From Chloroflexota bacterium (GTDB lineage Bacteria > Chloroflexota > Dehalococcoidia > UBA1151 > TMED-70), in assembly GCA_002721875.1 (NCBI GenBank), contig PBLU01000011.1:3522-11767 (forward strand): 8,246 bases of DNA, in the 5' to 3' direction. The notes beneath the pieces are model-generated. The model saw nothing but the letters and a program-made list of their open reading frames with translations, made no database searches and had not been told where the DNA came from. This document shows, piece by piece, positions 1 to 6,523 of the stretch. A program made the translations under genes and the position numbers. How positions within the stretch are numbered: position 1 is the stretch's first letter; the number at the start of each line of letters is the position of its first letter.

Positions 1-374
1 TCCTCTGCTGCTGCCCACTTTGCTTGATTTGTAGCATAAGTGAATACCTCGGACACATATTTCTTAGTTCTTCTCTTCTGCATCTTAGGTTCTTTGACTT
101 GTTTTGCAGGTTTGATTTCTATCACCTTTTCTTGAAGTTTACCCTTTACATCCTTGTATTTGACATAGAAGTCAGGGAAATATCTATGTATTCTATTATC
201 TACAGGTGATCTATATGGTATGACTATTTCTTCTGATGACCACTTTACTATGCTTTTGTTTGTATCACAATATTGCATAAATTTTAGTTCCCATGATGAT
301 CTGTAGATGACCTCTCTGAAGTCACCTTTGTACTTTTTATAGTTTTTGGGTCTAAACTTACCTTTATATGACAT
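1..374 (-). CDS. 4: T4 gp4-like head completion protein, 3' end cut by the window edge
   Basis: The minus strand is open from an ATG at 374 down to base 1, giving 124 codons plus two bases; the C-terminus lies outside the window. The protein starts MSYKGKFRPKN and continues with YRSSWELKF (residues 24-32), VKWSSEE (43-49), a YFPDF motif (65-69) and IEIKP (85-89). These match, in order, what I recall of T4 gp4 (about 150 residues: YRSNWE, IPY, RYF.D, IEIKP). Asp68 with Glu86-x-Lys88 forms a PD-(D/E)XK nuclease pattern like that of TnsA-type endonucleases. In T4, gp4 acts late in head assembly, after DNA packaging and before tail joining; a DNA-end trimming role would be inference. The gene is transcribed away from the tail operon. 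No clear Shine-Dalgarno precedes the ATG. An out-of-frame ATG at 378 is not used. Confidence 0.85.
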   Translation of the reverse strand, partial: MSYKGKFRPKNYKKYKGDFREVIYRSSWELKFMQYCDTNKSIVKWSSEEIVIPYRSPVDNRIHRYFPDFYVKYKDVKGKLQEKVIEIKPAKQVKEPKMQKRRTKKYVSEVFTYATNQAKWAAAE

Positions 375-376
375 AC

Positions 377-395
377 ATAGTATGTAACATACTAT
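377..395. repeat. 19-bp palindrome in the divergent gp4 / tail-operon gap
   Basis: ATAGTATGT (377-385) and ACATACTAT (387-395) are perfect inverted 9-bp arms around a single base. They fill most of the 27-bp space between the two divergent start codons (374 minus, 402 plus). With a one-base centre it is better read as a protein-binding dyad or a two-way promoter element than as an RNA hairpin. No T-tract follows on either strand, so it does not look like a terminator. An operator role is inference. Confidence 0.5.
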
Positions 396-402
396 ATTTA
401 GA
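395..402 (-). promoter_or_regulatory. possible T4-type late promoter for the gp4-like gene
   Basis: Read on the minus strand the bases are TCTAAATA, seven of eight matching the T4 late promoter box TATAAATA. The box ends 20 nt before the ATG at 374, which leaves a plausible start site and a short leader. In AT-rich DNA a 7/8 match is weak evidence on its own; position is the main support. Confidence 0.3.
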
Positions 403-1298
403 TGGCACAGAGGGCAGAAGCATTTAGATCTGGCAGATTTTATTTACCAACGGTAGAATTGACTGATACGTCAACGAAGTTTGGTAATATAACTCCAGCA
501 TTTAATAATAGTTATGATGTAAGTATAAATTTCAAGAAACCACAGAGTGATTTGAATGCATTTATAAATCGACATGGATTTTATGATCAGAATGGAGGAC
601 CTAGCTCACCTTACAATGCAGGTTCTTATCTAGCACTTTTTTGTTCAGAAGCAGTTTTACCAGGTTCAGATATACAAGCAGCACAAGTTGACGGTCTTAG
701 ACAAGGAGTATCACAAAAATATGCAACCTTTAGAAGATTTCCTGATATTCTATTGACATATTATTTACAAACAGATTATTATACAAATGATGTGTTCAAT
801 GCATGGATGGAATACATATCACCTACCAGTGGTAGAGAAACTGCAGCGTTCAAGAGAATGAAATATCCTGATACCTATAAATGTGATATGGAGATCACAG
901 CGTTCAGTAGAGATATAAATGATGAGTTTGCAAAACTCAATACTACAAATAGATTCAATAATCAACTACCCAGTAGTATCACATACAAAATACAAAATGC
1001 GTTTCCAAGTAGTATTGTCGCTGCTCCACTTGCATATGGAAGAGCAGAATTGATCAAGACTACTATCACATTTAAATATGATCAATACTTTATTGATAGA
1101 ACATCAAGAGTTGACAATGCATTCTCTGAGTCAAAAGAATTTGAACGTATATATGGGGCAACTGCTCCTAGGAATGATTTTGAATATGGTAGAGGAGGAA
1201 CTCGTGCTTCAACTGATAGTGAGGAAAGAGATTTTGACGATCCTCAGTTTGGTGCTGGTGATAGCTTTATTGTTGGAGATCCTGACAGAGGATGGTAA
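402..1298 (+). CDS. Baseplate tail-tube junction protein (T4 gp54/gp48 type)
   Basis: This 298-residue protein probably belongs to the tail-tube fold family that starts the tube on the baseplate. Residues 75-105 (ALFCSEAVLPGSDIQ onward) resemble the T4 gp54 stretch around its VYSVQMPEN segment. A YYLQTDYYTNDVFNAWMEYI region (120-139) follows, like the region of gp54 that ends in DWVNAV. Next comes YKCDMEITAFSRD (158-170), and then an alternating hydrophobic strand ending IKTTITFKYDQYFIDR (218-233), like TFNVTFAYR in gp54. The last 60 residues are charged and Gly-rich and look disordered. A TAG at 399-401 lies directly against the ATG in the same frame, so 402 is the first ATG possible; no Shine-Dalgarno is visible. 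It is the first gene of the plus-strand operon. I cannot decide firmly between gp54 and gp48; the major tube protein gp19 is less likely because this protein is long for gp19 and sits with hub genes. Confidence 0.7.
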   Translation: MAQRAEAFRSGRFYLPTVELTDTSTKFGNITPAFNNSYDVSINFKKPQSDLNAFINRHGFYDQNGGPSSPYNAGSYLALFCSEAVLPGSDIQAAQVDGLRQGVSQKYATFRRFPDILLTYYLQTDYYTNDVFNAWMEYISPTSGRETAAFKRMKYPDTYKCDMEITAFSRDINDEFAKLNTTNRFNNQLPSSITYKIQNAFPSSIVAAPLAYGRAELIKTTITFKYDQYFIDRTSRVDNAFSESKEFERIYGATAPRNDFEYGRGGTRASTDSEERDFDDPQFGAGDSFIVGDPDRGW

Positions 1299-1311
1299 AA
1301 TTTACTCACTA

Positions 1312-1319
1312 AATAAATA
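1312..1319 (+). promoter_or_regulatory. Late-promoter-like box before the gp26 homologue
   Basis: AATAAATA in the 39-bp gap between the tube-like gene and the gp26 homologue matches seven of eight positions of the T4 late box TATAAATA. It ends 18 nt before the ATG at 1338. This is the only plus-strand gene junction with room for a promoter, which raises the chance that it is used. No start site can be proved from sequence. Confidence 0.4.
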
Positions 1320-1337
1320 CACTGAACCAAAATTATT

Positions 1338-2066
1338 ATGCCTTTACCAAAGGTCGTTGCACCTACGTTTGAATTGCAACTTATATCAACAGGTAAGAAA
1401 GTAAAGTATAGACCTTTTCTTGTCAAAGAGGAGAAAGTTCTACTTATAGCACTTGAGAGTGGTAATGACGCTGACATCACTGCTACATTGAAAAGTGTAT
1501 TGAAATCATGTATTCTCACTCGTGGGATAGATGTTGAAAAATTACCTAGTTTTGAACTTGAATACTTATTTTTGAATATCAGAGGTAAATCAGTAGGTGA
1601 ATCTGTTGAATTACTTGTGACATGTCAAGATGATAATGAGACTAAAGTACCTCTTACAATAAAATTGTCTGAGATCAAACTTGAAGTCCCTGAAGGTCAC
1701 ACTGACATGATCAAAGTTGATAATGATATCAATATTAAGATGAAGTATCCATCAATGCAACAGTTTATGGATAATAATTTCATCGCATCTGATTTGAGTG
1801 GGTCTAATAGGATTGATAAAGCGTTTGACGCTGTTGTTGATTGTATAGACACTATTTTTACTGTAGATGAAGCGTGGTCTTCCGAGGATTGTTCTAAAAA
1901 GGAACTTCTCAAATTTATTGAGCAATTGAACTCACAACAATTTACCTTGATTGAGGAATTCTTCGCTACTATGCCAAAATTACAATATAAAGGTACAGTG
2001 AAAAACCCAAATACTAAGAAAGAGTCAGAAGTAGTAATTGAGGGTTTATCAAATTTTTTCGCATAA
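1338..2066 (+). CDS. 26: Baseplate hub assembly protein, T4 gp26 family
   Basis: This 242-residue protein begins MPLPKVVAPTFELQL and has the family's typical early segment KVKYRPFLVKEEKVLLIALE (21-40) followed by a helical part with ILTRGIDVEKLPSFELEY (59-76). It matches the T4 gp26 'T4 bacteriophage base plate protein' family as I recall it; T4 gp26 is about 208 residues. In T4 it is needed for hub assembly. Its gene order (before gp51 and, here, before tape-measure candidates) also fits a role like the lambda G tail-assembly chaperone. The last codons (tca aat ttt ttc gca taa) contain two in-frame -1 slippery heptamers, so some product may continue into the next gene. The stop overlaps the next ATG by one base (TAATG). 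No clear Shine-Dalgarno precedes the ATG. Confidence 0.85.
   Translation: MPLPKVVAPTFELQLISTGKKVKYRPFLVKEEKVLLIALESGNDADITATLKSVLKSCILTRGIDVEKLPSFELEYLFLNIRGKSVGESVELLVTCQDDNETKVPLTIKLSEIKLEVPEGHTDMIKVDNDINIKMKYPSMQQFMDNNFIASDLSGSNRIDKAFDAVVDCIDTIFTVDEAWSSEDCSKKELLKFIEQLNSQQFTLIEEFFATMPKLQYKGTVKNPNTKKESEVVIEGLSNFFA
2051..2060 (+). promoter_or_regulatory. Candidate programmed -1 frameshift site joining gp26 and gp51
   Basis: In the gp26 frame the bases read tca aat ttt ttc gca taa. Two overlapping X XXY YYZ heptamers are present with the right phase: A AAT TTT (2051-2057) and T TTT TTC (2054-2060). A -1 slip at either gives the same junction, N-F-F-R-I-M, and enters the gp51 frame three or two codons before its ATG at 2066. 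The fusion would be 308 residues and end at 2263. The -1 frame is closed by TGA at 2039-2041, so it is open only over the short stretch that contains these heptamers. No strong downstream hairpin or pseudoknot is visible by eye. The layout copies the lambda G/GT frameshift; use in this phage is inference. Confidence 0.6.
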
Positions 2067-2263
2067 TGCTATATCATACCACTATTGATTCTGTATTGGA
2101 GACAAATTTTTCTCTAATGCAACATCATAAATGGTCTGTAAGTGATATAGAAAATATGATTCCTTGGGAAAAAGAGGTATATGTAAATTACCTCATCAAA
2201 TTCCTTGAGAAACAAAAACTAGAAGCACAACAAGCAAAGGCAGCAGATGCAAACGCCTGGTAG
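2066..2263 (+). CDS. Small baseplate/tail assembly protein in the gp51 position
   Basis: This 65-residue protein starts MLYHTTIDSVLETNF and contains a compact aromatic segment with W23 and the motif MIPWEKEVYVNYLIKFLE (31-48). It ends in a charged, Ala/Gln-rich helix likely to form a coiled coil. It directly follows the gp26 homologue with a one-base overlap, the position of gene 51 (hub assembly catalyst) in T4. T4 gp51 is much longer (about 249 residues), so I assign by position and general type, not by full-length similarity. It may be made alone from the ATG at 2066 and also as the C-terminal part of a gp26 fusion by -1 frameshift. In that view it would be the counterpart of the T part of lambda GT, which links the tape-measure complex to tube subunits. 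Its 3' end overlaps the next gene by 17 nt. Confidence 0.65.
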   Translation: MLYHTTIDSVLETNFSLMQHHKWSVSDIENMIPWEKEVYVNYLIKFLEKQKLEAQQAKAADANAW

Positions 2264-3632
2264 ACAAGTAGCACCCCAAACTCCTATGATTCCTATGGAG
2301 CGTAGGATGGATTTGGCTTATGATAGATTGTTACAGAGGGCGACAGAAGCAACACAAAATTTAGAACAACCACAAACAAGAGTTTTAGGTCGTGTCATCT
2401 CTCAATTAGAGTCGATGAATAACACGATGAGAAGTATACAGGATCAGATAAGAGAAGACGTAAGAGCGAAAAGAAGATATTATAGAGAGGAAGCAAGACT
2501 ACTAAGAAAAGATAATCAAAACCTTTCTGATGTAAAAACGAGTGTATTATCAGGTTTGAGAAAAAGTCTTGGTGGTGCTGCAGCTCTGACAGGTGCTGCA
2601 CAACTTGGTGCTGGTAATATTGGTGGTGGATTACAAAGTTTAGGGTTGGCAGGTGCTTTGATGTCTCCTGAGATAGTAGAATTTCTAACAGGATCGGTGG
2701 TAAATGTCCTTGCACTCAAAGGTCTGATAGGTGGTGGTAAGGGTGCTGCTGTGAGTGGAGTTGGAAGAAATGTCGCTGGTGCATCAAAATTAAAAAATCC
2801 ACTCTTGATTACTGCTGCACTCGCTGCCAGTCTCTTGATACCATCTCTTGCAAATGCAGGTCAAGGTGGTGATAGAAGAAGACAGGACTTAGTAAGAAAA
2901 GAACTTGAAGGTGAACAAACAATCAACAAACCTGATGTGAATAGATTTAGATCACTATTGGATAGGTTTGACAGTATATTGTCAGGTATAACACTTGATA
3001 AAGAAAAAGAAAAGGGGCAAGTAGATCCAGATAAATTAGAGGGTGTAAAAGTCAATCAAATAGAGGTTAAGCAAAAAGAAGTTCAGGACATAAATGATGC
3101 AGACATAGCAGCACTGAACACTGTATTACCAAATAAGTCTCTCGTACCAAAAAATGAAGATAAAAAGACTGACAAAGATCTTACAGCGTTTGTTACTACT
3201 AATATTGGCGAAACTATATTCAACGAAGAAGTAAATGAAGGTGACGTAAATGTTGATGCAACATCTAAAAATAATGTCAATGTTGAGGGAGACCAAATTC
3301 TAATTACACAAAATCAAAATATTGAGGGTGCAGAAGAAATAACTGAATTGATTACTCCTCCAGATAATATTGAAGAAAACAACAAACAATTGAATGAAAA
3401 ATTAGATATTGCTAATCTTAGTAAAGAGATAAAACCAAGATCTGAAGTAAGTAATAATTTGTACAATATTGATATGACTCAGGATGATTCACCAAAAACT
3501 ATATCAGGATTCACAGGTCTTACAGCGACACCTGATTCTGTATTTGTAAGCACTAAATTTTCTAGTGGTGGTGGTTTATTTGACAGATTTGAAGCAGCGT
3601 CATCTCTTAGAACATATGGAGCATACTCATGA
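2247..3632 (+). CDS. Candidate tape-measure or tail-core protein A
   Basis: I do not recognise this 461-residue protein by sequence. Residues 15-105 are helical and highly charged, probably a coiled coil. Residues 109-175 are rich in Gly and Ala (GAAQLGAGNIGGG, LIGGGKGAAVSG). A hydrophobic helix spans about 185-203 (PLLITAALAASLLIPS). The second half is Lys/Glu/Asn-rich and probably extended, with an Asn/Val-rich patch near 333-355; the end is LFDRFEAASSLRTYGAYS. Charged helices plus membrane-like segments are typical of tape-measure proteins. The gene sits directly after the gp26/gp51 chaperone pair, where tape-measure genes sit in many phages, and no gp28 or gp29 homologue is otherwise visible. 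At 0.15 nm per helical residue it could span about 69 nm. ATG 2247 lies inside the gp51 gene; only a weak AAAGG precedes it. The product could instead be a minor hub protein. Confidence 0.5.
   Translation: MQTPGRQVAPQTPMIPMERRMDLAYDRLLQRATEATQNLEQPQTRVLGRVISQLESMNNTMRSIQDQIREDVRAKRRYYREEARLLRKDNQNLSDVKTSVLSGLRKSLGGAAALTGAAQLGAGNIGGGLQSLGLAGALMSPEIVEFLTGSVVNVLALKGLIGGGKGAAVSGVGRNVAGASKLKNPLLITAALAASLLIPSLANAGQGGDRRRQDLVRKELEGEQTINKPDVNRFRSLLDRFDSILSGITLDKEKEKGQVDPDKLEGVKVNQIEVKQKEVQDINDADIAALNTVLPNKSLVPKNEDKKTDKDLTAFVTTNIGETIFNEEVNEGDVNVDATSKNNVNVEGDQILITQNQNIEGAEEITELITPPDNIEENNKQLNEKLDIANLSKEIKPRSEVSNNLYNIDMTQDDSPKTISGFTGLTATPDSVFVSTKFSSGGGLFDRFEAASSLRTYGAYS
3618..3621 (+). promoter_or_regulatory. 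Shine-Dalgarno GGAG for candidate tail-core protein B
   Basis: GGAG lies seven bases before the ATG at 3629, inside the last codons of the upstream gene. It is the clearest ribosome site in the window and fixes the start at the ATGA overlap (3629-3632). Confidence 0.6.
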
Positions 3633-5281
3633 TAGAGAGATCGCTCGGTGTAATATCAAATCAAAATAGAAGAGTTAGTTTATCACTTAGAAACGATCTA
3701 AGAAATAGTTTTAGAGTTGAGAGAATATTTGAGAGAAATTCTCTTTCAATCAAAAGTAAACTCGTAGAAGAAAGAGGTCGTACACTAAAAGCACTAGCGT
3801 TACGCAGTAGGGAACAAGAAAAAGATAAAAGAGGAGGCGTTGGCGGTGCATTAGGTATTCTAGGTGGCAGTGCACTTGGTAGAAGATTTTTTGGTAGAGG
3901 TGGTCAAGTAGGATTACTCCGTAAATTCCCTAAGGTTCCAAGATCACCCTCATCATTACTTAGAATGCAAAGAGGAACCTCTACTTTATCTAGGGTAGGT
4001 AGAGTAGGTAGACTTGGAAGAGTGGGACCTCTTGCTGTTGTGGGTGCAGGTTTAGATTTTGCAGGTAGAAGAGCAGAAGGACAAACTAATCTTCAAGCAG
4101 GTGTAGGTGCAGCAGGTGGATTGGGTGGTGCACTTGCAGGTGCTAAGTATGGTGCAATACTTGGCACTGCGGTGGGAGGACCTATAGGAACTGTAATTGG
4201 TGGTATAGGTGGCAGTATTATTGGTGGACTTGCAGGTGGTAAGTTAGCAGATTTATTTACTGGTGCAGATAGGAGAAGACGTTTTGAAGAACAAAGAGTA
4301 TTGATATCCACTCAAAAATCATTATTTTCAAATGCACTTGACGATTTAGAGAGAGTATTGAATAAATTAGAGGATACTTCACTCGTTAGACTAAAAAAGG
4401 ATGATGATCGTGGTTTATTTAAAAGAGATAGATTTGACTTTCCACTACCTAAATTACCTACATCAAAACCTTGGTATGATACAACTGCAGCTAAAATTAT
4501 TGGATATGGTTTGCTCTTAGCAGGTACATTGGTTTTAGCAGGTCCCTCTGGAGAAGAAGCGATACCAGCAGCAGGTCTCTTGAATACATTGAATCAGACC
4601 AGATTAGGTTCTATACTTATAAAGAAAATCCCTGCACTTACAAAGTTTTGGAAGAAGGTATCAAAGGGACAAACTTTTGCTGATGAGTTAGTGCCTGGCG
4701 TTGACATACCTGGTATATCAGCGAAAGGTATAAGAATAAGAGCAGAAGCATTATTGAAAAAAATTAATCCAAACATAAAATTTGATAATGTGCCAAAGAA
4801 AGAACCTTCTCTAAAACAATTACTCAAGAAAGAAAAGCAATTACAAGAAAAACTTTTTAATATAATAAAGAATGCATCCCCCGAAAAAGCACGGGAGATA
4901 CTACAAAAATTCATAAAAGAAGGTAAACTACCTAGAACACCAAGAAATATAAAGAAGAAAGGTGATGTAAAAGTAAAAGTGGATAGAGCATTTCCGTCTG
5001 GTTCACCAGATATGACTGGTACAAATAGTAATCCTCTTGGTGGTGGTGGAACTCCACTATCAATGAATGAACTTGAACCACCTAACAATGATTTTATAGC
5101 ACTCGCACCAGAGGGAATTGAAAATAATATATTTCTTATGAATAATAATATTACTAATAATACTACACAACCTATCGTAAATGAAGGTGGTGGAAACACA
5201 GTTGTCGTGGGTGGTAGTGGAATAAATACTGTCGATCTCATGTATCTCAACGCTGCAGCTCAGCAATCTATGACAGCATGA
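3629..5281 (+). CDS. Candidate tape-measure or tail-core protein B, glycine-zipper protein
   Basis: This 550-residue protein is not recognised by sequence. The N-terminus (1-68) is a basic, Arg/Ser-rich helix. Residues 69-150 are Gly/Arg-rich and include a short RVG repeat (122-133). Residues 157-205 form a strong glycine-zipper/membrane-like stretch (for example GAILGTAVGGPIGTVIGG). A second hydrophobic segment is at about 287-305 (AAKIIGYGLLLAGTLVLAG). Residues 330-450 are Lys-rich with helical KQLLKKEKQLQEKLF. The end is Asn/Gly-rich (NNNITNN, GGGNTVVVGG) and finishes VDLMYLNAAAQQSMTA. Hydrophobic zipper segments are common in tape-measure proteins that enter the host membrane. At 0.15 nm per helical residue it could span about 82 nm; T4 gp29 has about 590 residues. 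It is coupled to its neighbours by ATGA overlaps at both ends. It lies just before the gp27 homologue. Either it or protein A is the likely tape measure. Confidence 0.5.
   Translation: MIERSLGVISNQNRRVSLSLRNDLRNSFRVERIFERNSLSIKSKLVEERGRTLKALALRSREQEKDKRGGVGGALGILGGSALGRRFFGRGGQVGLLRKFPKVPRSPSSLLRMQRGTSTLSRVGRVGRLGRVGPLAVVGAGLDFAGRRAEGQTNLQAGVGAAGGLGGALAGAKYGAILGTAVGGPIGTVIGGIGGSIIGGLAGGKLADLFTGADRRRRFEEQRVLISTQKSLFSNALDDLERVLNKLEDTSLVRLKKDDDRGLFKRDRFDFPLPKLPTSKPWYDTTAAKIIGYGLLLAGTLVLAGPSGEEAIPAAGLLNTLNQTRLGSILIKKIPALTKFWKKVSKGQTFADELVPGVDIPGISAKGIRIRAEALLKKINPNIKFDNVPKKEPSLKQLLKKEKQLQEKLFNIIKNASPEKAREILQKFIKEGKLPRTPRNIKKKGDVKVKVDRAFPSGSPDMTGTNSNPLGGGGTPLSMNELEPPNNDFIALAPEGIENNIFLMNNNITNNTTQPIVNEGGGNTVVVGGSGINTVDLMYLNAAAQQSMTA
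3992..4027 (+). repeat. Short tandem repeat coding for Arg-Val-Gly units
   Basis: Four imperfect 9-bp units code for RVG RVG RLG RVG (residues 122-133 of tail-core protein B). The third unit carries Leu and different codons, so the repeat has drifted. It adds a basic, flexible linker between the N-terminal helix and the glycine zipper. Confidence 0.5.
5221..5228 (+). promoter_or_regulatory. Internal late-promoter-like box upstream of the gp27 homologue
   Basis: AATAAATA, followed by C, is the same nonamer as at 1312-1320 before the gp26 homologue. It lies inside the end of tail-core protein B, 49 nt before the gp27-type ATG. It may boost hub gene expression, but it may also be chance in AT-rich coding DNA. 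Confidence 0.25.
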
Positions 5282-6522
5282 ATACAAACGTAATATGGAC
5301 AAAAGGACATAAAGTTCTCGCCTTTGAGGTTTTTACTGAGGAGGGTGGGAAATCTTATAATATGTTAGGTCAGTTAGGATATGTCAAATATTTTGAGGAT
5401 GTTATAGATCCCTCCATTCATATGAATATCACAGTGATTGATACAGGTGGATTGATAAACAAATTACCAATAAGGAGTGGATGTATAGCAAAAATACTAC
5501 TACAACATCCTAGTCAGGAAGATCCTTTCTCATTCAATGCAGTCGTAACAAATATATCTGGACATATTATTGATCAGAAAAGAGAAGTATACACACTCAC
5601 ATGCGAAACACCTGGTGCACTATCGAATCATACTACTAGGTGTTGGATAAAATATAAAGGATCAATAGCAGCGAGTGTAAGTAAAATACTAAGCGAGAAA
5701 ATAGAGGGTGAAATCAATGAGGTAGACACAACTTCAAATAATTGTGAATTTTATGGTAATTATAGAAGACCTTTCAAGGTTATAACAGATTTGTGTCGTA
5801 AAGCAATACCATCTACAGGGTCATTTGAGGAGGGTAATGGTGGCACAGCAGGGTATTTGTTCTTTGAAACTCAAGATGGATATAATTTTAGGAGTATTGA
5901 TCTTATATTCCAATCCGAAGCAACCTTGACATATACTATGACACCATTCAAAGAAGGACTAGATGTGTCAAATAATTTCAAACTTGCAAGTCCTCCAGAC
6001 ATGAGGGAGAGTCATGATATAATAAAGAAACTAAGGTCTGGTGCCTTCAGTAGTTCAAATTGGTATTACGATGTGATCACTAGAAAGGTTCACTTTTATA
6101 ATTATAGGAATGGTGATTCTCAACTCGGAAACGATGAGGAACCTGTACCTACAAATTATAAAGAACCTTATTCAAGAATAATTCTTGGTACTATTGATCA
6201 AGGTACTACAATGATGGATGCTGATGGTGTAGAGGTAAGCACACCTCAAGATCAAACAAGATATCAAGCACAAGCATCTGCTAGATATGCTGCTTTGTTC
6301 GCTCAGATCCTAGATATCACAGTCCCCATGAATCTTTCACTAAGAGCAGGTCAGGTAATTAATGTTGAATTTCCAGACCTAAATACGGGTAAACCTGAGG
6401 ATAAGAATTCTCCTGAGAGTGGCAAATATATGATTGCCAAATTATCTCATGAGTTTGGTAATCCAAAAGGTGATTTCACTGGATTATCTCTGGTGAGAGA
6501 TTCATTTACCATCAACGAGTAA
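5278..6522 (+). CDS. 27: Baseplate hub protein, T4 gp27 type
   Basis: This 414-residue protein is close in length to T4 gp27 (391). The gp27 family forms the trimeric ring that holds the gp5 spike and docks it to the tube. The N-terminal beta domain (about 10-115) is followed by a mixed middle part that includes FKVITDLCRKAIPSTGSF (166-183), similar in place to the gp27 stretch FENYLSYVREVAL. The C-terminal part has RYQAQASARYAALFAQI (328-344), VPMNLSLRAGQVINVEFPD (349-367) and SGKYMIAKLSHEF (381-393). The last two are the hub barrel signature seen in gp27/gpD-like proteins (G..i...F, then GkY.V..i.Hef). The ATG overlaps the upstream stop by four bases (ATGA); no Shine-Dalgarno is evident, so translation is probably coupled. 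The gp5-type partner is encoded one small gene downstream. Confidence 0.8.
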   Translation: MNTNVIWTKGHKVLAFEVFTEEGGKSYNMLGQLGYVKYFEDVIDPSIHMNITVIDTGGLINKLPIRSGCIAKILLQHPSQEDPFSFNAVVTNISGHIIDQKREVYTLTCETPGALSNHTTRCWIKYKGSIAASVSKILSEKIEGEINEVDTTSNNCEFYGNYRRPFKVITDLCRKAIPSTGSFEEGNGGTAGYLFFETQDGYNFRSIDLIFQSEATLTYTMTPFKEGLDVSNNFKLASPPDMRESHDIIKKLRSGAFSSSNWYYDVITRKVHFYNYRNGDSQLGNDEEPVPTNYKEPYSRIILGTIDQGTTMMDADGVEVSTPQDQTRYQAQASARYAALFAQILDITVPMNLSLRAGQVINVEFPDLNTGKPEDKNSPESGKYMIAKLSHEFGNPKGDFTGLSLVRDSFTINE

Positions 6523-6523
6523 C

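Noticed and set aside
24..209. 61-codon plus-strand open frame at the left edge
   Set aside because: It is opposite the clearly recognisable gp4-like gene; the Phe/Leu-rich composition is an antisense effect.
1078..1404. 108-codon plus-strand frame spanning the end of the tube-like gene and the start of gp26
   Set aside because: It overlaps two convincing genes in another frame and has no recognisable motif.
3610..3632. Possible second frameshift at the overlap of tail-core proteins A and B
   Set aside because: The next frame is -1, but no X XXY YYZ heptamer is present; a good GGAG site explains separate initiation.
4594..5250. 218-codon minus-strand open frame
   Set aside because: It lies fully opposite tail-core protein B. 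It is Ser/Phe/Pro-rich as expected from the complement of Lys/Asn/Gly codons, and has no family features.
5260..5281. Possible frameshift at the overlap with the gp27 homologue
   Set aside because: No slippery heptamer in the needed phase; an ordinary ATGA coupling is enough.
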